Source: Mobilicoccus caccae (GTDB lineage: Bacteria > Actinomycetota > Actinomycetes > Actinomycetales > Dermatophilaceae). From it: 64,000 nucleotides of DNA. The translations under genes and the position numbers were made by a program. The DNA lies in NCBI RefSeq assembly GCF_030161635.1, contig NZ_BSUO01000001.1, positions 973,199-1,037,198 of the forward strand, read 5' to 3'. Numbering within the stretch: the stretch's first letter is position 1; every line of letters starts with the position of its first letter. This document shows positions 44,002 through 57,360 of the stretch, piece after piece. The notes below the pieces were generated by a model. The model was not told the DNA's origin. It was given only the letters and a program-made list of their open reading frames with translations, and did no database searches.

Positions 44002-44682
44002 ATGAGCGAACAGGCGACGACCGAGGGTCGACGCACGCGAGTCCTCATCGTCGATGACCATGTGCTCTACCGCCGCGGGCTCGAAGTGGTGCTGACCACC
44101 GAGGACGACCTGGAGATCGTGGGGGAGGCCGCCGACGGGCCCGAGGCCGTCGGCCGCGTGAAGGAGCTGGCACCCGACGTCGTCCTCATGGACGTGCGCA
44201 TGCCGGGGGGCGACGGCATCGAGGCGTGCCGCGAGATCCGGGAGAACGATCCCAGCGTGGAGATCATCATGATCACCACCTCGGAGGACGAGCGTGACCT
44301 GGTGGCCGCCATCCGCGCGGGCGCCAAGGGCTACCTGCTCAAGGACGCCCCGCCGGAGGACATCATCGACGGCATCCGGGCGGTGCGCGCGGGTCGGTCG
44401 CTGTTGTCGCCCTCGCTCGCCTCGACGCTGCTGGAGGAGTTCGCCGCGCTCATCGAGACGGAGGAGCGCGTGGACGATCCCCGGGCGGCGCTCACCGACC
44501 GCGAGCGCGAGGTGCTGGCCGTCATCGGGGAGGGGCTGAGCAACCGGGACATCGCCGCGCGCCTGTTCATCAGCGAGAACACCGTCAAGAACCACGTGCA
44601 CAACATCCTGGACAAGCTCCGGCTCACCTCGAGGACCGAGGCGGCCCTGGTGGCGGCCCGGTGGCGGCGTGACCGCTCCTGA
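44002..44682 (+). CDS. NarL/FixJ-family response regulator
   Basis: A 226-residue response regulator with an N-terminal receiver ([18 protein letters not shown], phosphoacceptor Asp64 in [13 protein letters not shown], switch lysine in [12 protein letters not shown]) and a C-terminal LuxR-type helix-turn-helix ([35 protein letters not shown], written here in overlapping parts: [18 protein letters not shown] and [17 protein letters not shown]). No partner kinase is adjacent, so it is an orphan in this window. CATGAT lies 6 nt before the ATG, suggesting a leaderless message. Its last 14 bp overlap the next gene. The regulon is unknown. Confidence 0.9.
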   Translation: MSEQATTEGRRTRVLIVDDHVLYRRGLEVVLTTEDDLEIVGEAADGPEAVGRVKELAPDVVLMDVRMPGGDGIEACREIRENDPSVEIIMITTSEDERDLVAAIRAGAKGYLLKDAPPEDIIDGIRAVRAGRSLLSPSLASTLLEEFAALIETEERVDDPRAALTDREREVLAVIGEGLSNRDIAARLFISENTVKNHVHNILDKLRLTSRTEAALVAARWRRDRS

Positions 44683-45937
44683 GGCGGCGGCGGGCCCCGT
44701 CACCCGGTTGAGCGCGCGACAGGCCCGTCGGGTGGCGTTGGAGGCGCAGGGCTTCGGCCGTCGCCACCGCCCCCGCGGCGAGGTCACCACGGCCCACCTC
44801 AAGCGGGTCGTGGACCGCCTGGGCGTGGTCCAGATCGACAGCGTCAACGTCGTCACGCGCAGTCACTACCTCCCGTTCTTCTCCCGTCTCGGACCGTACG
44901 ACCCCGCTCGCCTCGACCGTCTGCGCGACCGCGGTCCGCGGCACCTGGTGGAGTACTGGGCGCACGAGGCGTCGCTGATCCCTCCCTCGACGTGGCCGCT
45001 GCTGGGATTTCGGATGCGCCGCGTGCTGGAGGAGGCGTGGGGCAACATGCAGCGGGTCGTCGCCGAGCATCCCGGGCTCGTGGGGATGGTGCTCGAGGAG
45101 GTGGGCACCCACGGGCCCGTCACCGCACGGGAACTCGACGCGCGCCTCAGTCTGGACGCACCGCGGCGCCGCGACCAGTGGGGCTGGAACTGGAGCGCCG
45201 TCAAGACCGCCCTGGAGCACCTGTTCTGGGCCGGGCAGATCTGCAGCGCGGGCCGCACCACGCAGTTCGAGCGGCGCTACGTCCTGCCCGAGCGGATCCT
45301 CGCCCCCGAGGTCGTCGACCGGGGTCCGCACGGCGCGGCGCCGATGAGCGATGAGGACTCCTTCGCCGCGCTCATCGAGATCTCGGCGCGGGCCCTCGGG
45401 GTCGGCAGCGAGCGGTGCCTGCGCGACTACTTCCGGCTCTCGCCCGCGCAGGCGCGGTCGGCGATCACCCGGCTCGTGGCCGACGGAGTGCTGCTGCCGG
45501 TGCAGATCGAGGGTTGGCAGCGGCCGGCGTACCTGCACCGGGAGGCCCGCCTGCCCTCACGCCGCACGGAGGCGTGTGCGCTGCTCAGCCCGTTCGACTC
45601 GCTCGTCTGGCAGCGCGAACGCACCAGTGCGCTGTTCGGCTTCGACTACCGCCTCGAGATCTACGTGCCGGCGGACCGGCGGGTGCACGGGTACTACGTG
45701 CTGCCCTTCCTCCTCGACGACGACCTCCTCGCGCGCGTCGACCTCAAGGCGGACCGGGCCGCGGGAGTCCTGCAGGTCAGGTCGCTGCACTGGGAACCGG
45801 CGGCCCAGGGCGGCCGGACACGCGACGCGGCCGAGCGCCTCGCCGCCGAACTCGCGCGACTGGCCGACTTCCTCGGGCTGGGCGCGGTGGCCGGGCCGGA
45901 CCCCGGCGCACGCGTCGGCGGCGGCGTGGCACGCTGA
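44669..45937 (+). CDS. YcaQ/AlkX-like DNA glycosylase (winged-helix DNA-binding domain protein)
   Basis: A 422-residue protein of the YcaQ/AlkX branch of HTH_42 (DUF1006) proteins. The N-terminal [17 protein letters not shown] and [21 protein letters not shown] segments are diagnostic; Gln55-x-Asp57 corresponds to the catalytic QxD motif of Yca[13 protein letters not shown] follows, and three winged-helix units make up the body. YcaQ unhooks DNA interstrand crosslinks and removes alkylated bases. It begins with GTG 14 bp before the response-regulator stop, so the two genes are co-transcribed and coupled. A repair role linked to the upstream regulator is inferred only from that. Confidence 0.87.
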   Translation: MTAPEAAAGPVTRLSARQARRVALEAQGFGRRHRPRGEVTTAHLKRVVDRLGVVQIDSVNVVTRSHYLPFFSRLGPYDPARLDRLRDRGPRHLVEYWAHEASLIPPSTWPLLGFRMRRVLEEAWGNMQRVVAEHPGLVGMVLEEVGTHGPVTARELDARLSLDAPRRRDQWGWNWSAVKTALEHLFWAGQICSAGRTTQFERRYVLPERILAPEVVDRGPHGAAPMSDEDSFAALIEISARALGVGSERCLRDYFRLSPAQARSAITRLVADGVLLPVQIEGWQRPAYLHREARLPSRRTEACALLSPFDSLVWQRERTSALFGFDYRLEIYVPADRRVHGYYVLPFLLDDDLLARVDLKADRAAGVLQVRSLHWEPAAQGGRTRDAAERLAAELARLADFLGLGAVAGPDPGARVGGGVAR

Positions 45938-45941
45938 ACCC

Positions 45942-46226
45942 ATGAGTGACGTGCAGGTGACCAAGAACGAGCAGGCGGGTCGGTACGAGGCCCACATCGA
46001 CGGCGAGCTCGCGGGTTTCGCCGAGTACGAGCGCTCCGAGGGCGTCGTGGAGTTCCCCCACACGGTGACCGAGCCGGAGTTCGGCGGTCGCGGCGTGGCC
46101 TCGGCGCTCGCCCGCACCAGCCTGGACGAGGCACGCGCGGAGGGGCTGCAGGTCATCCCCTCGTGTTCGTTCTACGCGGGATGGATCTCCAAGCACCCCG
46201 AGTACGCCGACCTCGTGCGTTCCTGA
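45942..46226 (+). CDS. Small GNAT-family N-acetyltransferase (YidJ/Gtn10 type)
   Basis: A 94-residue GNAT of the short family. VEFPHTVTEPEFGGRGVASALARTSLDEAR carries the acetyl-CoA pyrophosphate loop (EFGGRGVA), and the C-terminal VIPSCSFYAGWISKHPEYADLV is the conserved ending. Such proteins acetylate small molecules or peptides, but the substrate of this branch is not known. The ATG at 45942 is 4 bp after the previous stop; the open frame further upstream is antisense-like coding of the previous gene and is not used. It is the last gene before the secA promoter. Confidence 0.88.
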   Translation: MSDVQVTKNEQAGRYEAHIDGELAGFAEYERSEGVVEFPHTVTEPEFGGRGVASALARTSLDEARAEGLQVIPSCSFYAGWISKHPEYADLVRS

Positions 46227-46315
46227 GCGTCCCGGCGCCCCACGGCGGGCCCACCAGGTCACTCGATCACGACCCGCCTGATCGGGGCGTGACAGGTTCG
46301 GGGTCTTCCAGCGTT

Positions 46316-46321
46316 TACCCT
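46316..46321 (+). promoter_or_regulatory. -10 element of secA
   Basis: TACCCT lies 67 nt before the secA GTG, which has AAGGAG at 46376-46381. A GTGACA at about 46289-46294 is a possible -35, but the 21-bp spacing is long. Confidence 0.4.
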
Positions 46322-46388
46322 TGAGAGACCACCGAGTACGGCGCCGGGCAGGAGTCAGGCGCCGTCGCCATGTGCAAGGAGTCAGGCC

Positions 46389-49120
<2,732 letters not shown>

Positions 49121-49139
49121 GCCTCGACACTCTCTGGCG

Positions 49140-49667
49140 CTAGCCGATCTCGCAGGCGGTGACGAGCCAGCGCCCGTCGAGTCCTTCGAGGCGTAGGGCC
49201 ATGACGCGCACCCGCTGGTGGTCGTCGAGCACGGCGCAGGCCTCGACGATGCTCGTGTCCTCCGTCTGCGTGACGACGGTGGCGCGCACGCGTCGCAGTC
49301 GGATCGGGCGTCGGGTGTTGCCGCCCCGGCGGGCGGCGCGCCCGGAGCGGCGCACCACCGAGTCGTACACGTGCGGGCCGAGCCAGCGCATGACCTGGGT
49401 GGCCGGGCGTGCGCCGATGGCCGCCTCGTAGAGGGCGACGGCGACCCGGCACGTCCAGTCGTGCGGATCGGGCAGGGCGGACAGGGCCGTGCCGATCGGG
49501 CCGAAGTCGTCGACGAGTCGCAGCGTGGGAGCGCCCTCGCGAGGGTGATCCGTGCTCGCCTCGGACCCGGCCGCGCGAGGTGCCGCCTCCGCCAGGGGGT
49601 GGATGCGGATGGCCGGACGGTAGGCCTGCACGGCGAGGCCGGTGTGAACGGCGTGGACGGCGGTCAT
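49140..49667 (-). CDS. Rv3235-family protein
   Basis: A 175-residue protein of the Rv3235 family, found next to secA in many actinobacteria. Segments LSALPDPHDWTCRVAVALYEAAIGARPATQVMRWLGPHVYD and VEACAVLDDHQRVRVMALRLEGLDGRWLVTACEIG are the conserved core (given here in parts: DPHDWTCRVAVALYEA, ARPATQVMRWLGP and RVRVMALRLEGL). It looks like a small helical-plus-sheet domain with no catalytic motif. The start at 49667 has GAGGAG just upstream, and 27 upstream in-frame codons are dropped. It converges on secA with 19 bp between stops. Function is unknown. Confidence 0.85.
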   Translation of the reverse strand: MTAVHAVHTGLAVQAYRPAIRIHPLAEAAPRAAGSEASTDHPREGAPTLRLVDDFGPIGTALSALPDPHDWTCRVAVALYEAAIGARPATQVMRWLGPHVYDSVVRRSGRAARRGGNTRRPIRLRRVRATVVTQTEDTSIVEACAVLDDHQRVRVMALRLEGLDGRWLVTACEIG

Positions 49668-49813
49668 GACGACTCCTCGATGGGGACTGCCGGGAGGGGA
49701 CCCGAGCGCTGCTGGTGTCAAGTATGGGGCGCGGGGTGCGACCCACATCCGGGCGCGTTCACAGACCCTGGGGACCGCGGTGCCGAGCCCTGTCCCCGTG
49801 GCACGATGACGAG

Positions 49814-51313
49814 GTGCCTGATCGACTGAGCCCCGTGGATGCCTCCTTCCTCTACCTCGAGGAGCCGACGACGGCCATGCACGTCGGGTCCGTGATGATC
49901 CTCGAGGGCCCGCAGGCGGCGCGGGAACGCGGCGGCGACCGCGGTGATGCGCCCGACCGGCGGGCTCTTCAGCACGAGGACCTCATGGCCCTCGTGGCCG
50001 ACCGGATCGGGGAGAACTCGCGCTACCGGCAGCGGGTCCGTGAGCTGCCCGGGCGGATCTCGGGGCCGGTGTGGGTCGACGACGTCGACTTCGACCTCAG
50101 CTACCACGTGCGGCGCTCGGCGTTGCCCGCGCCGGGCTCGGAGGAGCAACTCGCCGAGTTCGTCGCGCGCATCCAGAGCCGGCCGCTGGATCGCGAACAC
50201 CCGCTGTGGGAGCTGTACGTCGTCGAGGGCCTGGAGCACGGGCGGATCGCCCTGGTCACCAAGACCCACCAGGCGCTCGTCGACGGGATCACCGCGGTCG
50301 ACATCGGCCACCTCATGCTCGATCCCGAACCGGTGACGGACATCCCGCGGCCCCCGTCGTGGACCTCGAGGCGTGAACCGAGCGACGTCCAGCTCGTGGC
50401 CGACGCGGTGCGCGACTTCGCCCGACGTCCCCTGACGCTCGTCGAGCGGATCCGCGGAGGGATCGTCGGTGGTGCCGTCGACGCCGCGCGGGGGACCCTC
50501 GGTGGGGCGGGCAGTCTCGTGACGCAGGTCGCGCGCACCGCGGCCAGCCCGGCCCCCTCCAGCGCACTCAACGCGCGCGTGCGGGCCACACGGCGCTTCC
50601 GGATGCTGCGCACCGATCTGGCGGAATACCGCGCGGTGCGCGACGCCATGGCCACCGCCGACAGGCACGTGGAGGTCACCGTGACCGACGTCGCGCTCAC
50701 CGTCCTCACCGGGGGTCTGCGCACGTGGCTGCAGGCGCGCGGCGAGCCGGTGCACTCGGCGACCACGGTGCGTGCGATGGTGCCGATCAGCGTCTCCGAG
50801 GGCGGGGCCGAGATGACCTCGGGTGATCGCGGGGTCTCCTCCAGCCAGGTGCTCGCCTGCTTCGTCGACCTGCCCGTGGGGGAGCCGAGCAGCCGGCTCA
50901 GGCTGGAGCGGATCGCGTATCAGACCCGGCATCAGGCCCGGTCCTCGCATGCCATCCCTGCGGCTGCGCTGACCGGGGTCGCGGGCTTCGCGCCGCCGAC
51001 GCTGCACCATCTGGGCGCCCGGCTCGCCAACGCCGTCACGCGGCGCCGGTTCAACCTCGTCGTCACCAACGTGCCCGGCCCCCAAGTGCCCCTCTACGTC
51101 GGTCGCGCCCGGATGGAGGCGACGTACCCGGTGATGCCGTTGAACCGGGGCCAGGCCCTCGCCATCGGACTGACCTCCTACGACGGGGAGGTCTTCATCG
51201 GTCTCAACGGTGACCGGGCGGCGATGGCGGATCTGGGGATCCTCGCCGACGGGGTCGTCGACGCGTTGGCCGAACTGCAGACGGTCGTGGGAGTCAAGGA
51301 GTTCGAGGTATGA
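49814..51313 (+). CDS. WS/DGAT-family acyltransferase with altered active-site motif
   Basis: A 499-residue wax-ester synthase/diacylglycerol acyltransferase family protein. SPVDASFLYLEEPTTAMHVGSV opens the protein as in Tgs enzymes, PLWELYVVEGL precedes the active site, and VTNVPGPQVPLYV is the late family motif. The active-site block HHxxxDG reads HQALVDG (His152, Gln153, Asp157), so the second, catalytic histidine is replaced by glutamine. If active it would make triacylglycerol or wax esters; this substitution makes that uncertain. The GTG start is 6 nt after CACGAT; the frame remains open upstream to 49715 without support. The stop overlaps the DUF6912 start by ATGA. Confidence 0.85.
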   Translation: MPDRLSPVDASFLYLEEPTTAMHVGSVMILEGPQAARERGGDRGDAPDRRALQHEDLMALVADRIGENSRYRQRVRELPGRISGPVWVDDVDFDLSYHVRRSALPAPGSEEQLAEFVARIQSRPLDREHPLWELYVVEGLEHGRIALVTKTHQALVDGITAVDIGHLMLDPEPVTDIPRPPSWTSRREPSDVQLVADAVRDFARRPLTLVERIRGGIVGGAVDAARGTLGGAGSLVTQVARTAASPAPSSALNARVRATRRFRMLRTDLAEYRAVRDAMATADRHVEVTVTDVALTVLTGGLRTWLQARGEPVHSATTVRAMVPISVSEGGAEMTSGDRGVSSSQVLACFVDLPVGEPSSRLRLERIAYQTRHQARSSHAIPAAALTGVAGFAPPTLHHLGARLANAVTRRRFNLVVTNVPGPQVPLYVGRARMEATYPVMPLNRGQALAIGLTSYDGEVFIGLNGDRAAMADLGILADGVVDALAELQTVVGVKEFEV

Positions 51314-51696
51314 GCGTGCGTGTGTACCTGGCCGCCGGAACGGACGGTGTGCGGGCGTTGCGGGACTCGGGTGAGCTGCGGGCACCCGCCTTCTTCGTCA
51401 CCCCCGCCATGCGGGCCGAGGACCCGAGGGCGGACGAGGAGGACCTCGAGTACGAGGCGGCACTCCTCGCCGAGGAGGCGGCGCGGGAGGCCGATGCCGG
51501 TGTCGTGGTCGTCGCCGCCGACGTGCCCGCGAGCAGCGTCGCCGACGTCGAGACCCCACCTGTCGTCCTCGGGCCCGTGCCCCGATCGGCCGTCGTGTCA
51601 CTGCACGTCGCCGAACACGGCGGGGGAGTCGAGGACGAGCTTCTCTGGTACGACGTCGCCGAACTCGACGACGTGGCGGCCTACCTTCGGATCTGA
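51310..51696 (+). CDS. DUF6912-family protein
   Basis: A 128-residue conserved actinobacterial protein (Rv3231c type). It begins MSVRVYLAAGTDGVRALRDSG and ends with ELLWYDVAELDDVAAYL, the recurring family ends, with an Ala/Glu-rich helical stretch (YEAALLAEEAAREAD) in between. It has no recognisable catalytic motif. It overlaps the WS/DGAT gene by ATGA and is therefore translated with it; in other actinobacteria it also sits between the acyltransferase and gdh. Its last 16 bp overlap the end of an antisense small gene. Function is unknown. Confidence 0.82.
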   Translation: MSVRVYLAAGTDGVRALRDSGELRAPAFFVTPAMRAEDPRADEEDLEYEAALLAEEAAREADAGVVVVAADVPASSVADVETPPVVLGPVPRSAVVSLHVAEHGGGVEDELLWYDVAELDDVAAYLRI

Positions 51697-51971
51697 CTCT
51701 CGTCGGCGAGGATCCGGCGCGCCGCGGAGGCCAGCGCAGTGTGCGGGTGCGGTCTGCCGGAGCGCGGTGGTGCGGGGTCGCGCATCTCGCCTGCGAAGCG
51801 GGTCAGCGCGCCGGCGAGTTCCTCCATCGCGCCGGCCAGCTCCGCCGCGTCGCGAGCAGCACCCTGGTCGAGGGCGTCGGCCTCGGCGATCGCCGCCCGC
51901 AGCATCCGTGCACCGGCCTGCAGATCGGCGGCGAGCGCCGCGCACGATCCCGCGTCACCCGCGCGGTTCAC
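51681..51971 (-). CDS. Small hypothetical helical protein
   Basis: A 96-residue protein that I do not recognise. The sequence is Ala/Asp/Glu-rich and almost wholly helical (LAADLQAGARMLRAAIAEADAL, then AAELAGAMEELAGALTRFAGEMR), with a Pro-rich spacer and a final helix. No signal peptide or motif is seen. Its start overlaps the stop of the upstream small gene (ATGA), so the two are coupled, and its end overlaps the convergent DUF6912 gene by 16 bp. High GC wobble use matches real genes nearby, which supports coding. Confidence 0.6.
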   Translation of the reverse strand: MNRAGDAGSCAALAADLQAGARMLRAAIAEADALDQGAARDAAELAGAMEELAGALTRFAGEMRDPAPPRSGRPHPHTALASAARRILADESQIRR

Positions 51972-52156
51972 CGGTGATCCTCCGCGAGCCGCGCCAGCCG
52001 CGCTTCCAGGCGGTCCAGGGCGTCGTCGAGCACCACCTGCGTGCGGTCGTCACCGGTGTCCGGGGACGCCCGGTGCAGGCGTTCGACGATCTCCAGGGCC
52101 ACTTGGCCGATCGATGTTCCGGAACCGGCCGGGCTGCCGGGTGCGGCGCTGTCCAC
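51968..52156 (-). CDS. Small hypothetical helical protein, coupled to the next
   Basis: A 62-residue protein with one clear amphipathic stretch (SIGQVALEIVERLHRA, then QVVLDDALDRLEARLARLAEDH), probably a coiled coil. The GTG at 52156 is chosen because TACGCT lies 6 nt upstream on the same strand, the same leaderless pattern as other genes here; an ATG at 52255 in the same frame would add a low-complexity, Gly/Pro-rich leader and lacks support. It overlaps the following small gene by ATGA. Both lie between the DUF6912 gene and gdh on the opposite strand. No function can be given. Confidence 0.55.
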   Translation of the reverse strand: MDSAAPGSPAGSGTSIGQVALEIVERLHRASPDTGDDRTQVVLDDALDRLEARLARLAEDHR

Positions 52157-52367
52157 GCCCCCAGCGTACGGCGCATGTCGCGCGGCACCGCCGGGTTGTT
52201 CCCGCCACGCCGCGGGCACGTCACCCGACCCGGGTCGCGGAGTAGCGCTCTTCACGTGGTTCCCGGCCCCCGATGTCGGTTTGTTCGAACCAGGGGCAGG
52301 AGCCCAAGCGGCCTCCTAGCATCGAGGGAGCAAGTACACCGTGGTGCGAGCGAAGGAGAAGGACGCG

Positions 52368-55300
52368 ATGGCGACGTCGTTGGAGGAATCTCGGCAACAG
52401 CTGTTGGCCTCGGCCGCGGAGATGGTCGACCGGCACGAGGGCGGATCCGCCGAACTGCTCCTGACGCGGTACTACCGGCACATGCTCACCGAGGACCTTC
52501 TCGCCCGCCGCAGCGAAGACCTCCTGGGTGCCGTCGTCTCGCACCGCAGCCTCGCCCACGAGCGCCCGGTCGGCATGCCCAAGGTGCGCGTCTTCACGCC
52601 CTCGGTCGAGCAGGAGGGCTGGTCGACGGGCAACACCGTCATCGAGATCGTCACCGACGACATGCCCTTCCTCGTCGACTCCGTCAGCGCCGAACTCGCC
52701 CGTCAGGGCCGGGTGCTGCATCTCATGGTCCACCCCCAGATGGTCGTCCGCCGCGACGCGGCCGGCGTGCTGCAGGAGGTCCTCGACCGCGACGTGGCCG
52801 ACGCGCCCGAGGAGTTCGGGATCACCACCGAATCCTGGATGCACCTGCAGATCGGCCGAGAGAGCGACCCGGCCGAGCGCGAGCGTCTCGCGGGTTCGCT
52901 GCTGCAGATCCTCGAAGACGTGCGGCTCTCGGTGGAGGACTGGCCGCGGATGGCCGCGCGTGCCAGCGCCGTCGCCGAACAGCTGCGCGACGACCCGCCG
53001 GTCGGCATCGACGCCGAGCGCGTCGGCCAGGTGCGGGGGCTGCTCGAGTGGATGGCCACCGACCAGTTCACCTTCCTCGGCTACCGCCAGTACCGCCTGG
53101 TGGAGAAGGACGGCCGCCCTGCGCAGATCCCGATCTCCGGAACCGGCCTGGGGTTGCTGCGCCACGACGGGCCGAGCGAGACCGTCGACTCCATCGACCG
53201 GGTGAGCTTCCTGCCGCCCGGTCCCGTGGCCGACAAGGCCGCCGAGAAGCGCCTCGAGGTCATCACCAAGGCCAACTCGCGCAGCACCGTGCACCGCTCG
53301 GCCTACCTCGACTACGTCGGCATCAAGACCTTCGACGCCGCCGGTGAGGTCACCGGCGAGCACCGGTTCCTCGGCCTGTTCACCGCCAGCGCCTACACGT
53401 GGTCGGTCAAGACCGTGCCGTACCTCAGCGAGAAGGTCGCCTCGATCATCGAGCGCAGCGGATTCGCGCCCGACTCCCACCTGGGCAAGGACCTCCTGGG
53501 AGTGCTCGAGACCTACCCGCGTGACGAACTGTTCCAGGCCGACGTCGGCGTCCTGACCGACACGGCCGTCGCCGTCGTCCACCTGCGCGAACAGCGACGC
53601 ACCCGGCTCTTCCTGCGGCAGGACGAGTACAACCGCTTCATGTCGTGCCTGGTCTACCTGCCGCGCGACCGCTACACCACGCCGGTCCGCCTGCGCATGG
53701 AGGCGTTGCTCAAGGAGGCGTTCAACGGCGCGAACGTCGAGTACACGACCCGCGTGTCGGAGTCGAGCCTCGCCCGGCTGCACTTCGTCGTGCGGGTCGA
53801 GCCCGGTGAGAGTCTGCCCGCCGTCGACGTCGAGGAGTTGCAGCGCCGGCTCATCGACACCACGCGGTCGTGGGACGAGGACCTGGCGGACTCCGCCCGT
53901 GGCGAGTACGGGGAGGAGCAGGGCAGCCGGCTCGTCTCCAAGTACCGCCACGGATTCCCCGAGGGGTACAAGGCCGACTTCACGCCGCGTATCGCGGTGG
54001 CCGACCTGCGGCACCTGGAGGAACTCACCGAGGAGGGCCAGTTCCGGCTCAACCTGTACCAGCCCACCTCGGCCCCGCAGGGGAGCGCCGGCTCAAGCTG
54101 TACCGGCGCGGCCGGCTCACCCTGAGCAACGTGCTGCCGGTCTTCGCCGACATGGGCCTGGAGGTCACCGACGAGCGGCCGTACGAGGTCCTCGACTCCT
54201 CGGGCGCCGTCTTCCACATCTACGACTTCGGCCTGCGCGCCTCCTCCGAGGCGGCGTGGACCCAGGGTCCCGAGGGCGTGCGCGCGGTCTTCCAGGACGC
54301 CTTCGAGGCTGTCTGGACCGACCTCGCCGAGAGTGACGGGTTCAACGCCCTGGTCCTGCGCGCCGGCCTCACCTGGCGTCAGGTCGTCATCCTGCGCACC
54401 GTGGCCACCTACCTGCGTCAGGCGGGAACGACGTTCAGCCACCGCTACATCCAGGACACCCTGCGCACCAACGCGCACATCGCGCGGATGCTCGTGGAGT
54501 TCTTCGAGGCGCGGTTCGACCCCGCCCACCCCAGTGGCGAGGACATGGCCGGCCGCGACGAGGCGCAGCGGGTCGTGGAGGCGTCGATCCTCGAGGCGCT
54601 GGAGAGCGTGGCGAGCCTGGACGAGGACCGCATCGTGCGCGCCTTCCTCGACGTCCTCAAGGGGTCGCTGCGGACCAACTTCTACCAGCGTCGCGACGAC
54701 GGGCACGGCGGGGAGACGTTCAAGCAGACCGTCTGCCTCAAGCTCAACCCCGGCGCGATCCCCGGCCTGCCCGAGCCGCGGCCGATGTTCGAGATCTGGG
54801 TCTACGGACCCCGCGTCGAGGGCGTGCACCTGCGCTTCGGCAAGGTCGCCCGAGGAGGTCTGCGCTGGAGTGACCGCCGTGAGGACTTCCGCACCGAGAT
54901 CCTCGGCCTGGTCAAGGCGCAGATGGTCAAGAACGCCGTTATCGTGCCCACCGGCAGCAAGGGCGGCTTCGTCGCCAAGCAGTTGCCCGACCCCTCCGAC
55001 CGGGACGCGTGGCTGGCCGAGGGCATCGAGTCCTACAAGCTGTTCATCTCCAGCCTGCTCGACGTCACCGACAACCTGATCAAGGGCGAGGTCGTGCCGC
55101 CGCCGAACGTGGTCCGGCACGATCCCGACGACACCTACCTCGTCGTCGCCGCCGACAAGGGCACGGCCAAGTTCTCCGACATCGCCAACGGCGTGGCGCA
55201 GTCCTACGGCTTCTGGCTCGACGACGCGTTCGCCTCCGGCGGGTCGGCCGGCTACGACCACAAGGGCATGGGTATCACCGCGCGCGGTGCGTGGGAGTCG

Positions 55301-57268
55301 GTCAAGCGGCACTTCCGCGAGATGGGCCACGACACCCAGACCGAGGACTTCACGGCCGTCGGTGTCGGTGACATGAGCGGCGACGTGTTCGGCAACGGCA
55401 TGCTGCTCTCGGAGCACATCCGTCTCGTGGCCGCCTTCGACCACCGGCACATCTTCGTCGACCCCGACCCCGACGCCGCCACCGGATACGCCGAGCGCCG
55501 ACGCCTGTTCGAGCTGCCCCGCTCCTCCTGGGCCGACTACGACACCTCCCTCATCAGCGAGGGCGGCGGGGTGTACCCGCGCACGGCCAAGTCGATCCCG
55601 GTGAGCGCGCAGATGCGCGCCGCTCTGAGCCTGGAGGACGGCGTGGAGAAGATGACGCCGACCGAACTCATGCAGGCCATCCTGCTGGCGCGGGTCGACC
55701 TGCTGTGGAACGGCGGCATCGGCACCTACATCAAGGCCTCCATCGAGGACCACGGCCGGATCGGCGACCGGGCCAACGACGCCATCCGCGTCGACGGCCG
55801 CGACCTGCGCGTCAAGGTCGTCGGCGAGGGCGGCAACCTCGGCGCCAGCCAGCTCGGCCGCATCGAGGCCGCGCTGGCCGGGGTGCGGATCAACACCGAC
55901 GCCATCGACAACTCCGCCGGCGTCGACACCTCCGACCACGAGGTCAACATCAAGATCCTGCTCACCGACCTCATGCGCGAGGACGACCTCACGCTCAAGC
56001 AGCGCAACGAGTTGCTCGCGTCGATGACCGACGACGTCGGCCGCAAGGTGCTGCGCGACAACTACGAGCAGAACGTCCTGCTCGGCAACGCGCGCCGCCA
56101 GGAGTACCGGATGGTCGGCGTGCATCAGCGCTTCATGAACTGGCTGTCGGAGCGCGGGGAGTTGGACCGCCAGCTGGAGTTCCTGCCCAGCGACGCCCGC
56201 ATCGAGGAGCGGGTCGCCGAGGGGCGCGGTCTCACCTCACCGGAGTTCGCGGTGCTGGTGGCCTACGCCAAGCTGGCGCTCAAGGCCGACCTCATCGAGG
56301 GCGACCTGCCCGACGAGCCCTGGTTCACCGGCACGCTGGCGGAGTACTTCCCGGCGCCGATCCAGGAGCGCTACGGCGACCGGCTGGCCGATCACCCCCT
56401 GCACCGCGAGATCGTCGTCAACTCGGTGGCCAACTCCATCGTCAACCGCGGCGGGATCACGTTCGTCTACCGCACGATCGAGGAGACGAGCGCGAGCACC
56501 GAGCAGATCGCCCGCGCGTTCGTCATCGCCCGCGAGGTGTTCGACCTCAAGGGGTTCGTCGAGCAGGTGGAGCGTCTGGACAACATCGTCTCCACCGACG
56601 CGCAGACCTCGCTGTACCTGGAGTTCCGCCGGCTGATGGATCGAGCGGTCCGGTGGTTCCTGCAGAACCGGCCCTCCCCGCTGGACGTCGGCGCCGAGAT
56701 AGGGCGCTTCCGCGGCGCGGTGGAGGAGCTGGGGGTCCGGGTGCCGGACTGGCTGCTGGGCACCGAGCGCGGCCGGCTGCGCAGCGACGCCGAGGGCTAC
56801 ATGGCTCAGGGCGTGCCCGAGGAGCTCGCAGTCGAGACGGCCTCGCTGCTCGACCGGTTCAGCCTGCTCGACATCGTCGAGCTCGCGGCCGAGCAGTCCG
56901 CCGGGCCCGAGGAGTTGGCGGCGTTGTACTTCGCCACCTCCGAGCGGTTCGACGTCGACGTCATGCTCTCGCGGGTGGGCACGCTGCCGCGTGAGGACCG
57001 GTGGGACGCCCTGGCCCGCGGCGCCATGCGCGACGACCTCTACGCGGTGCTCGAGGGCCTGACGAGGGTCATCCACGAGACGACCGACACCTCCGCCGAC
57101 ACGGCGGCCCGCATCGACGAGTGGTGCGCGGCCAACTCCACCGCTCTCGAACGCAGCCGCACATCGCTGGCCGACATCGCCGAGCTCGAGTCCCCGGGCG
57201 TCGCACCGCTGTCGGTGGCGCTGCGGACCCTGCGCGGACTCGTGCGGGCCGGCAGCGTCACGAGCTGA
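52368..57268 (+). CDS. gdh: Large NAD-specific glutamate dehydrogenase (frameshifted)
   Basis: Across one frameshift this encodes a 1633-residue L-180/GDH2-class glutamate dehydrogenase. The N-terminal regulatory half starts SLEESRQQLLASAAEMVDRH and includes TDDMPFLVDSVSAEL; the catalytic half has ARGGLRWSDRREDFRTEILGL, the lysine-bearing PTGSKGGFVAKQLP, VVAADKGTAKFSD and VGVGDMSGDVFGNGML. It deaminates glutamate to 2-oxoglutarate with NAD and is regulated by amino acids and, in mycobacteria, by GarA. AAGGAG lies 9 nt before the ATG at 52368. The break is at the G4 run 54080-54083; one G restores APQGERRLKLYRRG. It is monocistronic, with a hairpin after it. Confidence 0.92.
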
Positions 57269-57311
57269 CCCCGGCGACGCCGGCGCACCCGCGCCCGCCG
57301 GTCCACCGCCT

Positions 57312-57344
57312 GCGGCCCGTCGCCCTTCGGGGGTGACGGGCCGC
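57312..57344 (+). terminator. Terminator hairpin after gdh
   Basis: GCGGCCCGTC pairs with GACGGGCCGC around a loop that itself can form CCC-GGG. It ends 4 bp before the pdtaS -10 hexamer (TACCCT, 57349-57354). Confidence 0.75.
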
Positions 57345-57360
57345 TGGCTACCCTGGGGTC

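Noticed and set aside
53672-56125. 817-codon open frame on the - strand
   Set aside because: It is antisense to gdh, whose protein is clearly conserved; the antisense product is Val/Asp/Leu-biased with no family features.
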